Of a DNA stretch of 64,000 nt, positions 42,806-52,471 are shown piece by piece. The stretch lies in NCBI RefSeq assembly GCF_003057885.1, contig NZ_QAGK01000012.1, positions 49,672-113,671 on the forward strand. The letters are read 5' to 3'. The stretch's first letter is position 1, and each line of letters opens with the position of its first letter. The translations under genes and the position numbers were made by a program. This DNA is from Oceaniglobus ichthyenteri. GTDB taxonomy: Bacteria > Pseudomonadota > Alphaproteobacteria > Rhodobacterales > Rhodobacteraceae. Below the pieces are notes generated by a model. The model made no database searches. It saw only the letters and a program-made list of their open reading frames with translations, and was not told where the DNA came from.

Positions 42806-43621
42806 ATGGCCCTGCTGCCCCGTTTTTTTGCACTTCTCGCCCTCTGCGCCCCTGCTGCGGGGTTTGCGCAGGATGCACCAGCCCCGATTTACCAAGCGGC
42901 GCCATCGTCCAGCCCGGATTTGGTGTTTACCCTGCGCGGCGGTGCCAAAGTCACGCCAGATTATTTCGGGTCGGGTGATTATAGCATTGGGCCGGATGCG
43001 GGGTTCAGTTTGAATTTTGCACGCTTGCCCGGTGGTTTGTCGATCGGATCAACCGATCCCAACGATCCGCGTTACGGGATCGGGATGCGCGGATCGTTCC
43101 GCTATATCTCAAAACGCGACACGTCGGACCATGTGGAACTGTCGGGTTTGAATGACGTGGATGCCAGTGTCGAACTGGGCCTTGGCGTTGCCTATACATC
43201 GCGTAATTTCGATGCTTTTGCCGATGTGCGCTATGGGGTTGTGGGGCACGAGAGTTTTGTTGGTGAACTGGGCGCGGATGTCAAAATTCACCCCACAGAT
43301 CGTTTGACCCTGTCGATGGGGCCACGTCTGTTCATGGGCACCGACACCTATGCGCAAACCTATTTCGGCGTTTCGCTGGCCGAGGCCGCAGGCCCCGGCG
43401 GTTATGCGGGCGGCGCATTCAATGCGGGCGGTGGTTTGTTGAGCGCGGGCATTGAATTGGGCGCGGCCTATAAGATCAATGATGATTGGGGCGTCGAGGG
43501 TGCAATTACCTGGGATCGTCTGACCAATGATGCCGCCGACAGCCCCATTGTTCGCGCCGGTGAGCGGGATCAATACGGTATTCGTATCGGCCTGACACGG
43601 CGTATCACGCTGGATTTCTAA
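42806..43621 (+). CDS. MipA/OmpV-family outer membrane protein
   Basis: The product is 271 residues. A signal peptide (ALLPRFFALLALCAPAAGFAQ) precedes a beta-strand-rich sequence with alternating hydrophobic residues and a terminal Phe (RRITLDF), the mark of outer membrane barrels. The opening LRGGAKVTPDYFGSGDYSIGPDAGFSLNF is typical of MipA/OmpV proteins. E. coli MipA scaffolds murein enzymes; others are porin-like or immunogenic. No operon partner is apparent. Confidence 0.85.
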   Translation: MALLPRFFALLALCAPAAGFAQDAPAPIYQAAPSSSPDLVFTLRGGAKVTPDYFGSGDYSIGPDAGFSLNFARLPGGLSIGSTDPNDPRYGIGMRGSFRYISKRDTSDHVELSGLNDVDASVELGLGVAYTSRNFDAFADVRYGVVGHESFVGELGADVKIHPTDRLTLSMGPRLFMGTDTYAQTYFGVSLAEAAGPGGYAGGAFNAGGGLLSAGIELGAAYKINDDWGVEGAITWDRLTNDAADSPIVRAGERDQYGIRIGLTRRITLDF

Positions 43622-43627
43622 ACGAAA

Positions 43628-44395
43628 TCAAAGGTCTGAAAATAACTGGGTGAGGCGGCGCGCCTCATCCTGCATGCCCCACGGCGGATTGACGGTTATG
43701 ACACCGCTGCCGTGCATCCCGTGGCCGGGGCGGGCGGGTGCGAACCGCAGTTCATGGCACAGGGCACCGGGTATCGCCTGTGTCAGGCTGCGCACCATCG
43801 CGCGATGGCGGTTATCGACCAGAATAGGATACCACAGCATGATAACCCCGACATTCCACTTGGCGTGCAATTGCGGCAGCAGTTTTGCCAATGCCGCATA
43901 TTCGGTTTTCACCTCGTAACTTGGATCGATCAGCATCAGGCCCCGGCGTGGCGTTGGCGGCAATAGGGATTGCGCCAAGGCCAGACCATCGGTTTTATAC
44001 AATCTGCCGCCGGATATGTCTGCCAAAGCGGCATGTTCGCGGGGGTGCAATTCTGCCAGATGAATCCCGTCGCAATCGCGCAACAAAGCCTCGGCAATCA
44101 GAGGTGATCCGCCATAGGCAGTTGCGCCATGCTGCGCACGCACCACAGCCAAAGCCACGCGATAAGGGTGATCGGGGGGCAATAATGGCTCAACCCGGGT
44201 GATTCCCGCCGCCGCTTCGCCGGTTTTCAACGCTTCGGGGGCCGTCAGATCATACAGCCCCCGGCCTGCGTGGGTTTCGATGTAACTGAGCGGCTTATCC
44301 TTGCGCGTCAGATATGAAAGCGCCCAAGCCAAAAGCGTGTGCTTGTGAACATCGGCCAGATTGCCCGCGTGATACCCGTGTTGATACGACAGCAT
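43628..44395 (-). CDS. rlmJ: 23S rRNA (adenine-2030-N6)-methyltransferase RlmJ
   Basis: The product is 255 residues and matches RlmJ throughout. It begins MLSYQHGYHAGNLADVHKHTLL and carries the target-base motif LMLIDPSYE (about residue 154) and WYPILVDNRHR. The enzyme methylates A2030 of 23S rRNA with SAM. Its start directly abuts the stop codon of the DUF1330 gene, so the two share a transcript. Confidence 0.93.
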   Translation of the reverse strand: MLSYQHGYHAGNLADVHKHTLLAWALSYLTRKDKPLSYIETHAGRGLYDLTAPEALKTGEAAAGITRVEPLLPPDHPYRVALAVVRAQHGATAYGGSPLIAEALLRDCDGIHLAELHPREHAALADISGGRLYKTDGLALAQSLLPPTPRRGLMLIDPSYEVKTEYAALAKLLPQLHAKWNVGVIMLWYPILVDNRHRAMVRSLTQAIPGALCHELRFAPARPGHGMHGSGVITVNPPWGMQDEARRLTQLFSDL

Positions 44396-44689
44396 CTAAC
44401 CGTCATAGCCTTCGACGATGATCAGCTGACTTTCGGAAACCGGCGTGCGAATCGCTTTGGCGTCCTGGTATTCGGGGCTTTCGTAACAGGCGATTGCATC
44501 GGCGTAGCTGGGAAATTCGATCACGACGGTGCGTGGATATGGCGTGCCCTCTCCGGTGTGTTGTTGGCCGCCGCGCACGATGAACCGGGCGTTCCATTTG
44601 GCAAAAATCGGGCCGTTCGCGGCCTTGTAGCGTTCATAAGTTTCGACATCATGCACGATATTGTTGGCGATCCAGTAACCTTTGGGCAT
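44396..44689 (-). CDS. DUF1330 protein
   Basis: The product is 97 residues. The DUF1330 pattern is YWIANNIVHDVETYERYKAANGPIFAKWNARFIVRGG, then VVIEFPSYADAIACYESPEYQDAKAIR. These are dimeric ferredoxin-like fold proteins of unknown function. A GGAG site precedes the ATG at 44689, and the longer upstream frame is not needed. Confidence 0.88.
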   Translation of the reverse strand: MPKGYWIANNIVHDVETYERYKAANGPIFAKWNARFIVRGGQQHTGEGTPYPRTVVIEFPSYADAIACYESPEYQDAKAIRTPVSESQLIIVEGYDG

Positions 44690-44745
44690 GGTGGCTCCTA
44701 TTGGTGGTTTTCTGCACCCTACGCAGAAGTTTGAAAGGGGCAAGG

Positions 44746-45522
44746 ATGGATCTGGGATTAAATGGGCATCGGGTGATTGTAACGGCGGGGGCGGCGGGCA
44801 TCGGGTTAGCCATCGCAAGGGGATTCGTGGCCGAAGGCGCGCGCGTTGTCGTGTGCGATGTGGATACCGCCGCGCTGACCTCTTTGGCCGATACCGACCC
44901 GAAAATCACCGGATTTGCCTGTGATGTGGCTGATCGTACAGCGGTTTCGGCATTCATGGCCGCGGCGTTGAGCGTGCTGGGCGGATTGGATTGCCTAATC
45001 AACAACGCCGGGATCGCCGGCCCGACGGGGGCGGTGAAAGATATCGACCCTGCCGATTGGGATCGCTGCCTGGCGGTTTGCCTGACGGGCCAATTCAACA
45101 TCGCACGCCTGGCAATTCCGGCATTGGAGAACAGCGAAAACGCCGCAATCATCAACGTTTCATCCTTGGCGGGGCGGTTGGGATTTGCCCTGCGCGCGCC
45201 CTATGCAGCGGCGAAATGGGGGGTAATCGGGTTTACCAAATCTCTTGCGATCGAGTTGGGCAGTGCGGGTGTGCGGGTCAACGCGATACTGCCGGGGTTG
45301 GTTGCCGGGGATCGCCAGCGTCGGGTGCTAGAGGCCAAGGCCCAAGGCATGGGCCTGTCGTTTGGCGACGTGGAAGCGCGGGCGTTTTCCTATACTTCGA
45401 TAAAGGAATATGTGACGCCCGCGCAGATTGGTGATCAATGCGTCTACCTCGCCTCCGAACGTGCGCGCACGATTTCGGGCCAGGCTTTGTCGATCTGTGG
45501 TGACACCGGCATGTTGGCGTGA
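44746..45522 (+). CDS. Short-chain dehydrogenase/reductase
   Basis: The product is 258 residues. The cofactor motif is TAGAAGIGLAIA (about residues 13-24), NNAG is at about 86, and the catalytic Ser and YAAAK lie at about 139-160. An acidic residue after strand 2 (VVCDVD) suggests NAD+ preference. The pattern VTPAQIGDQCVYLASERARTISGQALSICGD is common in sugar or 3-hydroxyacyl dehydrogenases. It is isolated, and its stop codon touches the convergent pyrG stop with no spacer. Confidence 0.87.
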   Translation: MDLGLNGHRVIVTAGAAGIGLAIARGFVAEGARVVVCDVDTAALTSLADTDPKITGFACDVADRTAVSAFMAAALSVLGGLDCLINNAGIAGPTGAVKDIDPADWDRCLAVCLTGQFNIARLAIPALENSENAAIINVSSLAGRLGFALRAPYAAAKWGVIGFTKSLAIELGSAGVRVNAILPGLVAGDRQRRVLEAKAQGMGLSFGDVEARAFSYTSIKEYVTPAQIGDQCVYLASERARTISGQALSICGDTGMLA

Positions 45523-47166
45523 TCAGACGAGGCGCGACACCTCTTTCGCGGCGCGCACGAAATCCTTGAACAGGGGGTGAGGATCAAAGGGTTTTGATTT
45601 CAATTCCGGGTGGAACTGCACGCCGATAAACCAAGGGTGATCTTCGATTTCCACGATTTCGGGCAGGCGGCCATCGGGCGACATGCCCGAAAATTTCAGC
45701 CCCTTTTCCTCAAGCGCGGCGCGATAGGTCAGGTCGACTTCGTAGCGGTGGCGATGGCGCTCTTCGATTGTGGTGGTGCCGTAAATTTCGGCCACGCGCG
45801 ATCCTTCGGTCAGATGGGCGGTATAAGCCCCCAGACGCATGGTGCCACCTTTGTTGTCATCGACGCGGCGCGCCACTGTATGGTTGCCCTGCACCCATTC
45901 TTTCAGGTGGTAAACCACCGGAGTGAAACGTTTTCCCCCGGCTTCGTGGTCAAATTCCTCGGACCCGGCATGGGGCAGGTCGGCCAGATTGCGCGCGGCT
46001 TCGACCACCGCCATCTGCATGCCCAGACAAATGCCAAGATACGGAATCTTGCGCGTGCGGGCATATTCGGCGGCTTTGATTTTACCTTCGGTGCCACGCT
46101 CGCCAAATCCGCCGGGCACCAGAATCGCATGGAATCCTTCCAATGCGGTGGCGGCATCGGTCCGCTCAAAGGTTTCGGCGTCGACCCATTCGATGTTTAC
46201 CTTGACCCGGTTTGCCATGCCGCCGTGCGTCAACGCCTCGGCAATGGATTTATAGGCATCCTCAAGCTGGGTATATTTGCCGACAATGGCGATGCGCACC
46301 TGACCTTCGGGGTTGTAAATGCGGTCATACACATCTTCCCAACGGGTCAGGTTGGGTTTAGGGGCGGGTGAAATGCCGAACGCGTCAAGAACGGCCTGAT
46401 CCAGCCCTTCGCGGTGATAGGCCAATGGCGCTTCGTAAATTGATTTCAGATCATAGGCGGCAATCACGCTGTCCAAGCGCACGTTGCAGAACAGCGCCAG
46501 CTTTTCGCGTTCTTTCTGCGGGATCATCCTCTCGCTTCGGCACACCAGAATGTCGGGGGCCAGGCCGATACTGCGCAATTCCTTGACGCTGTGCTGGGTC
46601 GGTTTGGTTTTCAACTCACCACTGGCCGCGATCCACGGCAGCAGGGTGAGATGCATGAAGATACATTCGCCGCGCGGTCGGTCCTGTGCAAACTGGCGGA
46701 TCGCTTCGAAAAACGGCAGGCCTTCGATATCACCCACGGTGCCACCGATCTCGCAAAGCATGAAATCGACCTCGTCAGCGCCGACTTTCAGGAAATCTTT
46801 GATTTCATTGGTAACATGGGGAATAACCTGAATCGTCTTGCCCAGGTAATCGCCGCGCCGTTCTTTTTCCAACACGTTGGAATAGATTCGCCCCGAAGAC
46901 ACAGAATCAGTATTGCGCGCGGCAACGCCGGTAAAACGTTCGTAATGCCCAAGATCCAGATCGGTTTCGGCGCCATCGTCGGTGACGAACACTTCGCCAT
47001 GTTCAAACGGCGACATCGTTCCGGGATCAACGTTAAGATATGGGTCAAGCTTGCGCAGACGCACAGAAAATCCCCGCGCCTGCAGCAGTGCACCAAGGGC
47101 GGCCGACGCCAACCCTTTGCCCAACGAAGACACAACACCACCCGTGATGAAAACATACCGTGCCAT
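45523..47166 (-). CDS. pyrG: CTP synthase
   Basis: The product is 547 residues and converts UTP to CTP with glutamine. The synthetase domain starts [25 protein letters not shown] and holds the nucleotide and metal sites ([21 protein letters not shown]). The amidotransferase domain shows the nucleophile in [12 protein letters not shown] (about residue 380) and the His/Glu in VQFHPELKS. The start at 47166 is the conserved one; the upstream extension is not part of the protein. secG lies 168 bp upstream on the same strand, the usual alphaproteobacterial neighbour. Confidence 0.97.
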   Translation of the reverse strand: MARYVFITGGVVSSLGKGLASAALGALLQARGFSVRLRKLDPYLNVDPGTMSPFEHGEVFVTDDGAETDLDLGHYERFTGVAARNTDSVSSGRIYSNVLEKERRGDYLGKTIQVIPHVTNEIKDFLKVGADEVDFMLCEIGGTVGDIEGLPFFEAIRQFAQDRPRGECIFMHLTLLPWIAASGELKTKPTQHSVKELRSIGLAPDILVCRSERMIPQKEREKLALFCNVRLDSVIAAYDLKSIYEAPLAYHREGLDQAVLDAFGISPAPKPNLTRWEDVYDRIYNPEGQVRIAIVGKYTQLEDAYKSIAEALTHGGMANRVKVNIEWVDAETFERTDAATALEGFHAILVPGGFGERGTEGKIKAAEYARTRKIPYLGICLGMQMAVVEAARNLADLPHAGSEEFDHEAGGKRFTPVVYHLKEWVQGNHTVARRVDDNKGGTMRLGAYTAHLTEGSRVAEIYGTTTIEERHRHRYEVDLTYRAALEEKGLKFSGMSPDGRLPEIVEIEDHPWFIGVQFHPELKSKPFDPHPLFKDFVRAAKEVSRLV

Positions 47167-47334
47167 GGCGCACTGACCCCCGTGAAAACCCGCCGCATTG
47201 CGACGCAAAACTGTTTGAATGCGGTGCGCGCAACGCACCATCACGGGGTTTGATCTATAATGGATTTACGCTCTGCCCGCAACCAGAGCGCAATATTTCG
47301 GGGCGCCGTCGCCAGCCCCCAACAGGCGTTCGAT

Positions 47335-47694
47335 TTAATCGGCGCGCGGTGGCAGTGTTGGCGCGTCTGTGGCGGGGGGCGGCAACAAATCGCTGCCGCT
47401 GGGCGTTGTTGTGGATTCGGTTGCGGGCGCTTGGGTGCCCAACCGATCAACCACGGAACTGCCCGAAGATTTCTGCGCCGCAATCACTGTCAGGCCGATC
47501 GAGGTACAGATAAACGCGATGGCAAAGATCCAGGTCAGCTTGGTCAGCGCCGTGGCCACGCCACGGGCCGATACAGCACCACCGCCGCCGCCGCCGCCCA
47601 TACCCAGGCCGCCCCCTTCGGAGCGTTGCAACAAAACAACGCCGATCAGGCAGAGCGCCAATATGAGATGAACGGCAAGAACGATATTTTCCAT
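47335..47694 (-). CDS. secG: Preprotein translocase subunit SecG
   Basis: The product is 119 residues with two membrane helices (VLAVHLILALCLIGVVLLQ and LTWIFAIAFICTSIGLTVIAA) around the conserved loop RSEGGGLGMGGGG. It is an auxiliary subunit of the SecYEG channel. The Pro/Thr-rich C-terminal tail (LLPPPATDAPTLPP) is common in this order. Confidence 0.93.
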   Translation of the reverse strand: MENIVLAVHLILALCLIGVVLLQRSEGGGLGMGGGGGGGAVSARGVATALTKLTWIFAIAFICTSIGLTVIAAQKSSGSSVVDRLGTQAPATESTTTPSGSDLLPPPATDAPTLPPRAD

Positions 47695-47884
47695 GACGGG
47701 CGGCCTTTGGCATTGCGACAGGCGGTATCTAAAAGCCAAACGCCCGCGCCGCAACCCCAAAGGTGCCCTGAGGCGGCGCATCGGCCCGGTGTTGTCGTGT
47801 AAAACAGCAGGGCCTTGATGCAATATGTCGTTTTACCCAAGGCCCGTCGAACCAGATATGCCTGCTTGGACAGACGATAGGGGA

Positions 47885-48280
47885 CTATTCATCAATATCA
47901 TCGACATCGGCCTGACCTGAAATCTTGCGCCGAACCAGACTCCAGCTCAATCCGATTCCCAAGACAGTGGCCAGCGCGATAAGGCCCATCCAGATGTTCA
48001 GATCGCGGTTGTCCAGCCGCAGAACGCGCCAATCATACAATACCCAGATCAGCGCGGCGACCACCGCCGCCACCAGAATCATGCCGATCCCGCCGATAGA
48101 TCGCAGGGTGGCGCGTAAATAGATGATATAACCGATGAACAGAAGCAGGCCCAACAAAACGGTCAGCGACATCTGGGTTTCGTAATTCGACCGCGCCCAG
48201 CGCACGAAATTCCATTCCGTCGGGTTGAACGTTGCCGCCAGCAACACAAACGCAAAGATCCACCGCAGCACAAATCCCAT
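47885..48280 (-). CDS. Small four-helix membrane protein (DUF6524-like)
   Basis: The product is 131 residues with four predicted membrane helices: FVLRWIFAFVLLAATFNP, TVLLGLLLFIGYIIYL, MILVAAVVAALIWVLY and WMGLIALATVLGIGLSWSLV. An acidic tail ends in DDIDE. The NPTEWNFVRW motif after helix 1 is the most distinctive. I assign it tentatively to a DUF family of unknown function. AAGGGG precedes the ATG. It is divergent from purA. Confidence 0.72.
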   Translation of the reverse strand: MGFVLRWIFAFVLLAATFNPTEWNFVRWARSNYETQMSLTVLLGLLLFIGYIIYLRATLRSIGGIGMILVAAVVAALIWVLYDWRVLRLDNRDLNIWMGLIALATVLGIGLSWSLVRRKISGQADVDDIDE

Positions 48281-48434
48281 CACGCGCCCCTTATCAAACT
48301 GCTCTTTTGATGGCAGAGCGGCAGGGCAAGTGTAAAGCCTAATGGGATTCCATTTGTCCTGAGCGATTGCTGCGCGTATACGGGCGCGGGCCGCCACAGG
48401 CAGGTCTCTACAGCACAACCGGAAAGGATGCCAA

Positions 48435-49727
48435 ATGGCCAATGTCGTCGTCGTCGGAGCCCAGTGGGGAGACGAAGGAAAAGGCAAAATCGTGGATTGG
48501 CTGAGCGAGCGGGCCGATGTGATCGCCCGGTTCCAGGGCGGCCACAATGCCGGCCACACCCTGGTGATTGATGGCACGGTTTATAAATTGTCCTTGCTGC
48601 CATCGGGCATCGTGCGCGGCGGCAAATTGTCGGTGATCGGCAATGGCGTGGTTCTGGACCCTTGGCATCTGGTCGAAGAAATCGCCAAACTGCGCGCTCA
48701 GGGCGTTGATATCACGCCTGAAAATCTGATGATTGCCGAAAATACGCCGCTGATCCTGCCAATTCATGGAGAGTTGGATCGCGCCCGCGAAAGCCACAGC
48801 GCAGTTGCCAAAATCGGCACCACAGGGCGGGGAATCGGCCCGGCCTATGAAGACAAGGTGGGACGCCGGTCAATCCGCGTCGCGGATCTGGCCGATGCGG
48901 CCACGTTGGAAACCCGTGTGGATCGCGCGTTGGTGCACCATGATGCGTTGCGCCGTGGCCTTGGGTTGCCCGAAGTTGACCGCGCCGAATTGCTGGAAGC
49001 GTTGCGCGCCATTGCGCCATCGGTTCTGGAATACGCCGCGCCGGTCTGGAAGGTGTTGAACGAACAGCGCCGCGCCGGCAAACGGATTTTGTTTGAGGGT
49101 GCACAGGGCGCGTTGCTTGATATCGACTTTGGCACATACCCGTTTGTAACCTCGTCCAATGTCATCGCGGGGCAGGCCGCCACCGGCACGGGAATCGGGC
49201 CGGGTGCTATCGATTTCGTGCTCGGTATCGTCAAAGCCTATACGACCCGGGTTGGCGAAGGTCCGTTTCCCGCCGAGCTGAATGATGAAACCGGTCAGCG
49301 TTTGGGCGAACGGGGCCGCGAATTTGGCACGGTCACCGGGCGCAAACGGCGGTGTGGCTGGTTTGATGCGGTGCTGGTGCGCCAAACCTGCATGACCTCG
49401 GGTGTCAACGGCATTGCCTTTACCAAACTTGATGTGCTGGATGGGTTCGAAACCCTGAAAATTTGCGTTGCCTATGATCTGGATGGCACCCGGCTGGATT
49501 ATCTGCCGACCGCTGCTGATCAACAGGCGCGCTGTGTTCCGATTTACGAAGAAATGGAAGGGTGGAGCGATTCGACAGAAGGCGCGCGCAGCTGGGCCGA
49601 TCTGCCCGCCGCAGCGATCAAATATGTGCGCCGCGTTGAAGAGTTGATCGGTTGCCCGGTCGCGCTACTCTCTACCTCACCCGAGCGGGAGGACACGATC
49701 CTGGTGACCGACCCGTTCGCCGATTGA
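48435..49727 (+). CDS. purA: Adenylosuccinate synthetase
   Basis: The product is 430 residues and makes adenylosuccinate from IMP, aspartate and GTP. The P-loop [18 protein letters not shown] is at the N-terminus, followed by [10 protein letters not shown] and [13 protein letters not shown], and the GTP/Asp-site region [20 protein letters not shown] lies ahead of the ATG. Eight bp separate it from the DUF2842 gene, as in other Rhodobacterales. Confidence 0.97.
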   Translation: MANVVVVGAQWGDEGKGKIVDWLSERADVIARFQGGHNAGHTLVIDGTVYKLSLLPSGIVRGGKLSVIGNGVVLDPWHLVEEIAKLRAQGVDITPENLMIAENTPLILPIHGELDRARESHSAVAKIGTTGRGIGPAYEDKVGRRSIRVADLADAATLETRVDRALVHHDALRRGLGLPEVDRAELLEALRAIAPSVLEYAAPVWKVLNEQRRAGKRILFEGAQGALLDIDFGTYPFVTSSNVIAGQAATGTGIGPGAIDFVLGIVKAYTTRVGEGPFPAELNDETGQRLGERGREFGTVTGRKRRCGWFDAVLVRQTCMTSGVNGIAFTKLDVLDGFETLKICVAYDLDGTRLDYLPTAADQQARCVPIYEEMEGWSDSTEGARSWADLPAAAIKYVRRVEELIGCPVALLSTSPEREDTILVTDPFAD

Positions 49728-49735
49728 GGGGTTTC

Positions 49736-49963
49736 ATGGCACTAAGCTATAAGGCGAGGCGGCGTTGGGCATTGGTCATCCTGTTGATTGCGCTGCCCCT
49801 TTACATATTAACGGCGAGTTGGGCGGTGACCCTGCTGGAGCGTCCATCGATATTGGTTGAACTGCTGATCTATGTCATTTTGGGCATTGTCTGGGCTCTT
49901 CCGTTCCGGGCTGTTTTCAGGGGGATCGGTCAGGCCGACCCGGATGCCAACCGCGATCCTTAG
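49736..49963 (+). CDS. DUF2842 membrane protein
   Basis: The product is 75 residues with two membrane helices (WALVILLIALPLYILTASWAV and LLIYVILGIVWALPFRAVF), followed by GIGQADPD. This matches the small DUF2842 family seen next to purA in alphaproteobacteria. Function is unknown. A bidirectional terminator follows. Confidence 0.85.
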   Translation: MALSYKARRRWALVILLIALPLYILTASWAVTLLERPSILVELLIYVILGIVWALPFRAVFRGIGQADPDANRDP

Positions 49964-49981
49964 ATCACCTTGCCAGAACGT

Positions 49982-50014
49982 AAAAAGGCGGCCCTGATGA
50001 CGGGCCGCCTTTTT
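49982..50014. terminator. Bidirectional rho-independent terminator
   Basis: AAAAAGGCGGCCC (49982-49994) and GGGCCGCCTTTTT (50002-50014) form a perfect 13-bp stem with a 7-base loop. The T-run on each strand serves both purA-DUF2842 and the convergent repeat-protein gene. Confidence 0.95.
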
Positions 50015-50035
50015 CATCTTGGGTGGGCAAACGGG

Positions 50036-52330
50036 CTAAGCGCCGACGCTTTTTTGTTTTTGCGGGCTTTCGTTTAGCGCGAACTGCCCTTGGCCAACCT
50101 TGCGGATTCGACCCGACCGCAGGAGTTGGCCAAAACTCTGCAGACCTTTTTCGCGGCTCTGGGCCAAATCCGGGCGCAGAGATGCGGCACGGCGCAGGAT
50201 TTGTGGGCGCGACAGTTCTGCCTTGCCTTCGACCTCAGTGGAATAGGCGACCGCCGCTTCCAGGATTTCAGACAGATCAGAGGCGCCACGTTTCTGTGCA
50301 AAATCCGAGAAACTGATCGTGCCGTCGGTTTTTGCCTCGATTTGCGCTACTTCTGGTTCCGGGCGTTTTGCGGAAACCCGACGGGGGCGCACGATTCCGG
50401 CTGGGCTGCTGGGTTGCGCGGATTTATCAATCCTTTGCTCTGACACCAAAACCAATGGCGCCGGCCGCTGATCAAGCGGATTGGTCGGGCGACCGCTGGG
50501 CGTATCATCAGATTTTGCCGGTCCGGCCACCGGGCGCCGGGGGCGCACGACTTGGGCCAGATCATCGCGATACTGGTGCATGGTTTTTTCTTCGGCCGGT
50601 TCCGTCCGATTGCCTTTCATCAGGCGGTCAGCTTTGGTGGCGGCAACAGCGCGTTTCAGATGTGCGATGGCCGAGCGGCGGCGCGATCCTTCGGTTTCGC
50701 TGAACTTTGCGTTGGTTTCATCGAGCAGGCGGTTCAGTGCTTGTTCGTCGCTGTCTTCGGTCGGCGCCATTTCCTCGGCAGAGTCTTCGGCATCGTCGCG
50801 CCAATCCTCCATCAACTCCGCGTATCTTTGTCTGGCCTTGGCTTTTTCTGCTTCGGCGGCCCTGGTTGCGGCGGCGGCGGCTTCGCGTTCAACGGCGGCC
50901 AGTTCTTCAGCCAGATCCGCGGCATCGTCCTGGTCAAGCGAGGTTTGCCCGATCAATTCGCGGATGCCCTCGGTCAGGGTATCATCGCTGTCCGCATCTG
51001 AGTCGGCAAATACGTTTTCGTCATCCTCTTCGAATGTGTCCTCACCCAAGGCAGCGGCGATTGTGTCAGCAATATCGGCGTCTGCGTCTGCATCGTCTTC
51101 CAAAAGATCATTTGCGAATTGGGTATTGTCCTCTTCACTGTCGACTTCGATTTCCGCGACCATATCATCGTCGTCGCCCAAGTCGTCATCTTCGATCTCT
51201 TCGATTTCACCGGCGGCAAGGGCCGCCTCAAATTCGGTCCGCTTCAGCTTTATCACTCGGGCGATGGGCGCCAAAGGCACCGCAACTTTCGCGGCACTCT
51301 CGGCCTCTGCCTTTGCGGCCTCTTCGGCCTCCTTTGCGGCACGTTCTGCCTCTGCCTTTGCGGCCTCTTCGGCCTCCTTTGCGGCACGTTCTGCTTCTGC
51401 CTTTTCGGCTTCTTCGGCCTCCTTGGCGGCACGTTCTGCCTCTGCCTTTGCGGCCTCCTTGGCGGCACGTTCTGCCTCTGCCTTTTCGGCTTCTGCGGCC
51501 TCCTTGGCGGCACGCTCTGCCTCTGCCTTTGCGGCCTCTTCAGCTTCCTTGGCGGCGCGCTCTGCCTCTGCCCTTGCGGCCTCTTCGGCTTCCTTGGCGG
51601 CGCGTTCTGCCTCTGCTTTTTCGGCTTCCTCAGCCTCCTTTGCGGCACGTTCGGCTGCGGCGTCGTCTGCGCTGCTTTCCGCTTCCTTTGCGATCATATC
51701 GGCCAGGCTTTGTGTCGGCTCTGAATCATCCTCGGACACGGCTTCGGTCGCGAAATCGTCACCGTGGTCCGACAGCGGCGCGTTATCCTCGGTTGGAATT
51801 TCGGGGGCTGTGTTTACATAACTCTCAACCGGTTCATCCTCGGAAAAGGCTGTATCGGCGGAGCGGTTGGCGCGGGCACGGGCCACAACGGCGCGGATCC
51901 GCGACAATTTGGCGGCAACGCTTCCGCCATCGATATCAACCTCAAACGGGGTATTATCGCCAGGATCAACCTGATCCGATGGCAAATCCTGCGACGGGCG
52001 GCGATCATCTATGGGGCTGGTCGTCTTTGCCGCAGGGCCGTCAGGCATATCGTCGGGGCCAGCGGTAATCGCATCGGCGGTCTGACGCAGCACGACACCA
52101 TTCTTGCCCAGCTTGGTTTCCACCCGCCGCTTGACCTCACGCTCGGCGATCTGGTGCAGCATTTGCGCATCGGGTTGCGGTGGTTCGGCACCGAAATAGC
52201 GGTCGTCGGCAGCCAGATCGCGGAAGTATTCCGCAATTGATTTCATCGTCTCGAAAGGTTGATCAAACCCCTCAAGTGTGCACGAAAACGTGCCATATGA
52301 AACAGTCAGAATCTTACTTGATCCAACCAT
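50036..52330 (-). CDS. Large acidic protein with Ala/Glu/Lys coiled-coil repeats
   Basis: The product is 764 residues without a signal peptide. An N-terminal conserved-looking block (SSKILTVSYGTFSCTLEGFD, then AIAEYFRDLAADDRYFGAEPP) precedes a disordered acidic region. About eight 15-residue repeats of the type AERAAKEAEEAEKAE follow (residues about 224-345). A very acidic middle and a basic C-terminal globular block (SFSDFAQKRGASDLSEILEAA to RSGRIRKVGQGQFAL) complete it. The repeats should form a long charged helix, as in TolA, but there is no membrane anchor. I cannot assign a function; a cytosolic scaffold is one reading. Confidence 0.8.
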   Translation of the reverse strand: MVGSSKILTVSYGTFSCTLEGFDQPFETMKSIAEYFRDLAADDRYFGAEPPQPDAQMLHQIAEREVKRRVETKLGKNGVVLRQTADAITAGPDDMPDGPAAKTTSPIDDRRPSQDLPSDQVDPGDNTPFEVDIDGGSVAAKLSRIRAVVARARANRSADTAFSEDEPVESYVNTAPEIPTEDNAPLSDHGDDFATEAVSEDDSEPTQSLADMIAKEAESSADDAAAERAAKEAEEAEKAEAERAAKEAEEAARAEAERAAKEAEEAAKAEAERAAKEAAEAEKAEAERAAKEAAKAEAERAAKEAEEAEKAEAERAAKEAEEAAKAEAERAAKEAEEAAKAEAESAAKVAVPLAPIARVIKLKRTEFEAALAAGEIEEIEDDDLGDDDDMVAEIEVDSEEDNTQFANDLLEDDADADADIADTIAAALGEDTFEEDDENVFADSDADSDDTLTEGIRELIGQTSLDQDDAADLAEELAAVEREAAAAATRAAEAEKAKARQRYAELMEDWRDDAEDSAEEMAPTEDSDEQALNRLLDETNAKFSETEGSRRRSAIAHLKRAVAATKADRLMKGNRTEPAEEKTMHQYRDDLAQVVRPRRPVAGPAKSDDTPSGRPTNPLDQRPAPLVLVSEQRIDKSAQPSSPAGIVRPRRVSAKRPEPEVAQIEAKTDGTISFSDFAQKRGASDLSEILEAAVAYSTEVEGKAELSRPQILRRAASLRPDLAQSREKGLQSFGQLLRSGRIRKVGQGQFALNESPQKQKSVGA
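51298..51660 (-). repeat. Tandem 45-bp coding repeat
   Basis: Seven 45-bp units and one shortened 36-bp unit encode variants of AERAAKEAEEAEKAE. Units differ mainly by E/A/K exchanges at repeat positions 9-13, so the array evolves by unit shuffling. Copy number should vary between strains. Confidence 0.88.
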
Positions 52331-52471
52331 CGGTTACTCGCTTTCTCCCCCGATCCAGCAAGGGTATGTTTACCACGTAATGGTTCGCAAATCGGAGCAT
52401 AACTGCGATGCACATGGTGTTTTTTCTGGGCCAGATTGTGTCCAATATGCTGATATAGGGTTAATTTCACC

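Noticed and set aside
47167..47244. 26-residue N-terminal extension of CTP synthase
   Set aside because: The conserved family start [10 protein letters not shown] begins at 47166; the extension has no ribosome binding site or conserved residues.
47695..47884. tRNA gene in the gap between secG and the small membrane protein gene
   Set aside because: No cloverleaf with a TTCGA-type T-arm and matching acceptor stem could be built on either strand.
50481..51821. 446-residue Ser/Ala-rich frame on the + strand across the repeat protein gene
   Set aside because: It is the antisense of the Ala/Glu/Lys repeat; low-complexity composition, and no ribosome binding site or family match.
52331..52471. 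TPP riboswitch ahead of thiN
   Set aside because: The conserved CTGAGA and partner elements are absent from the leader.
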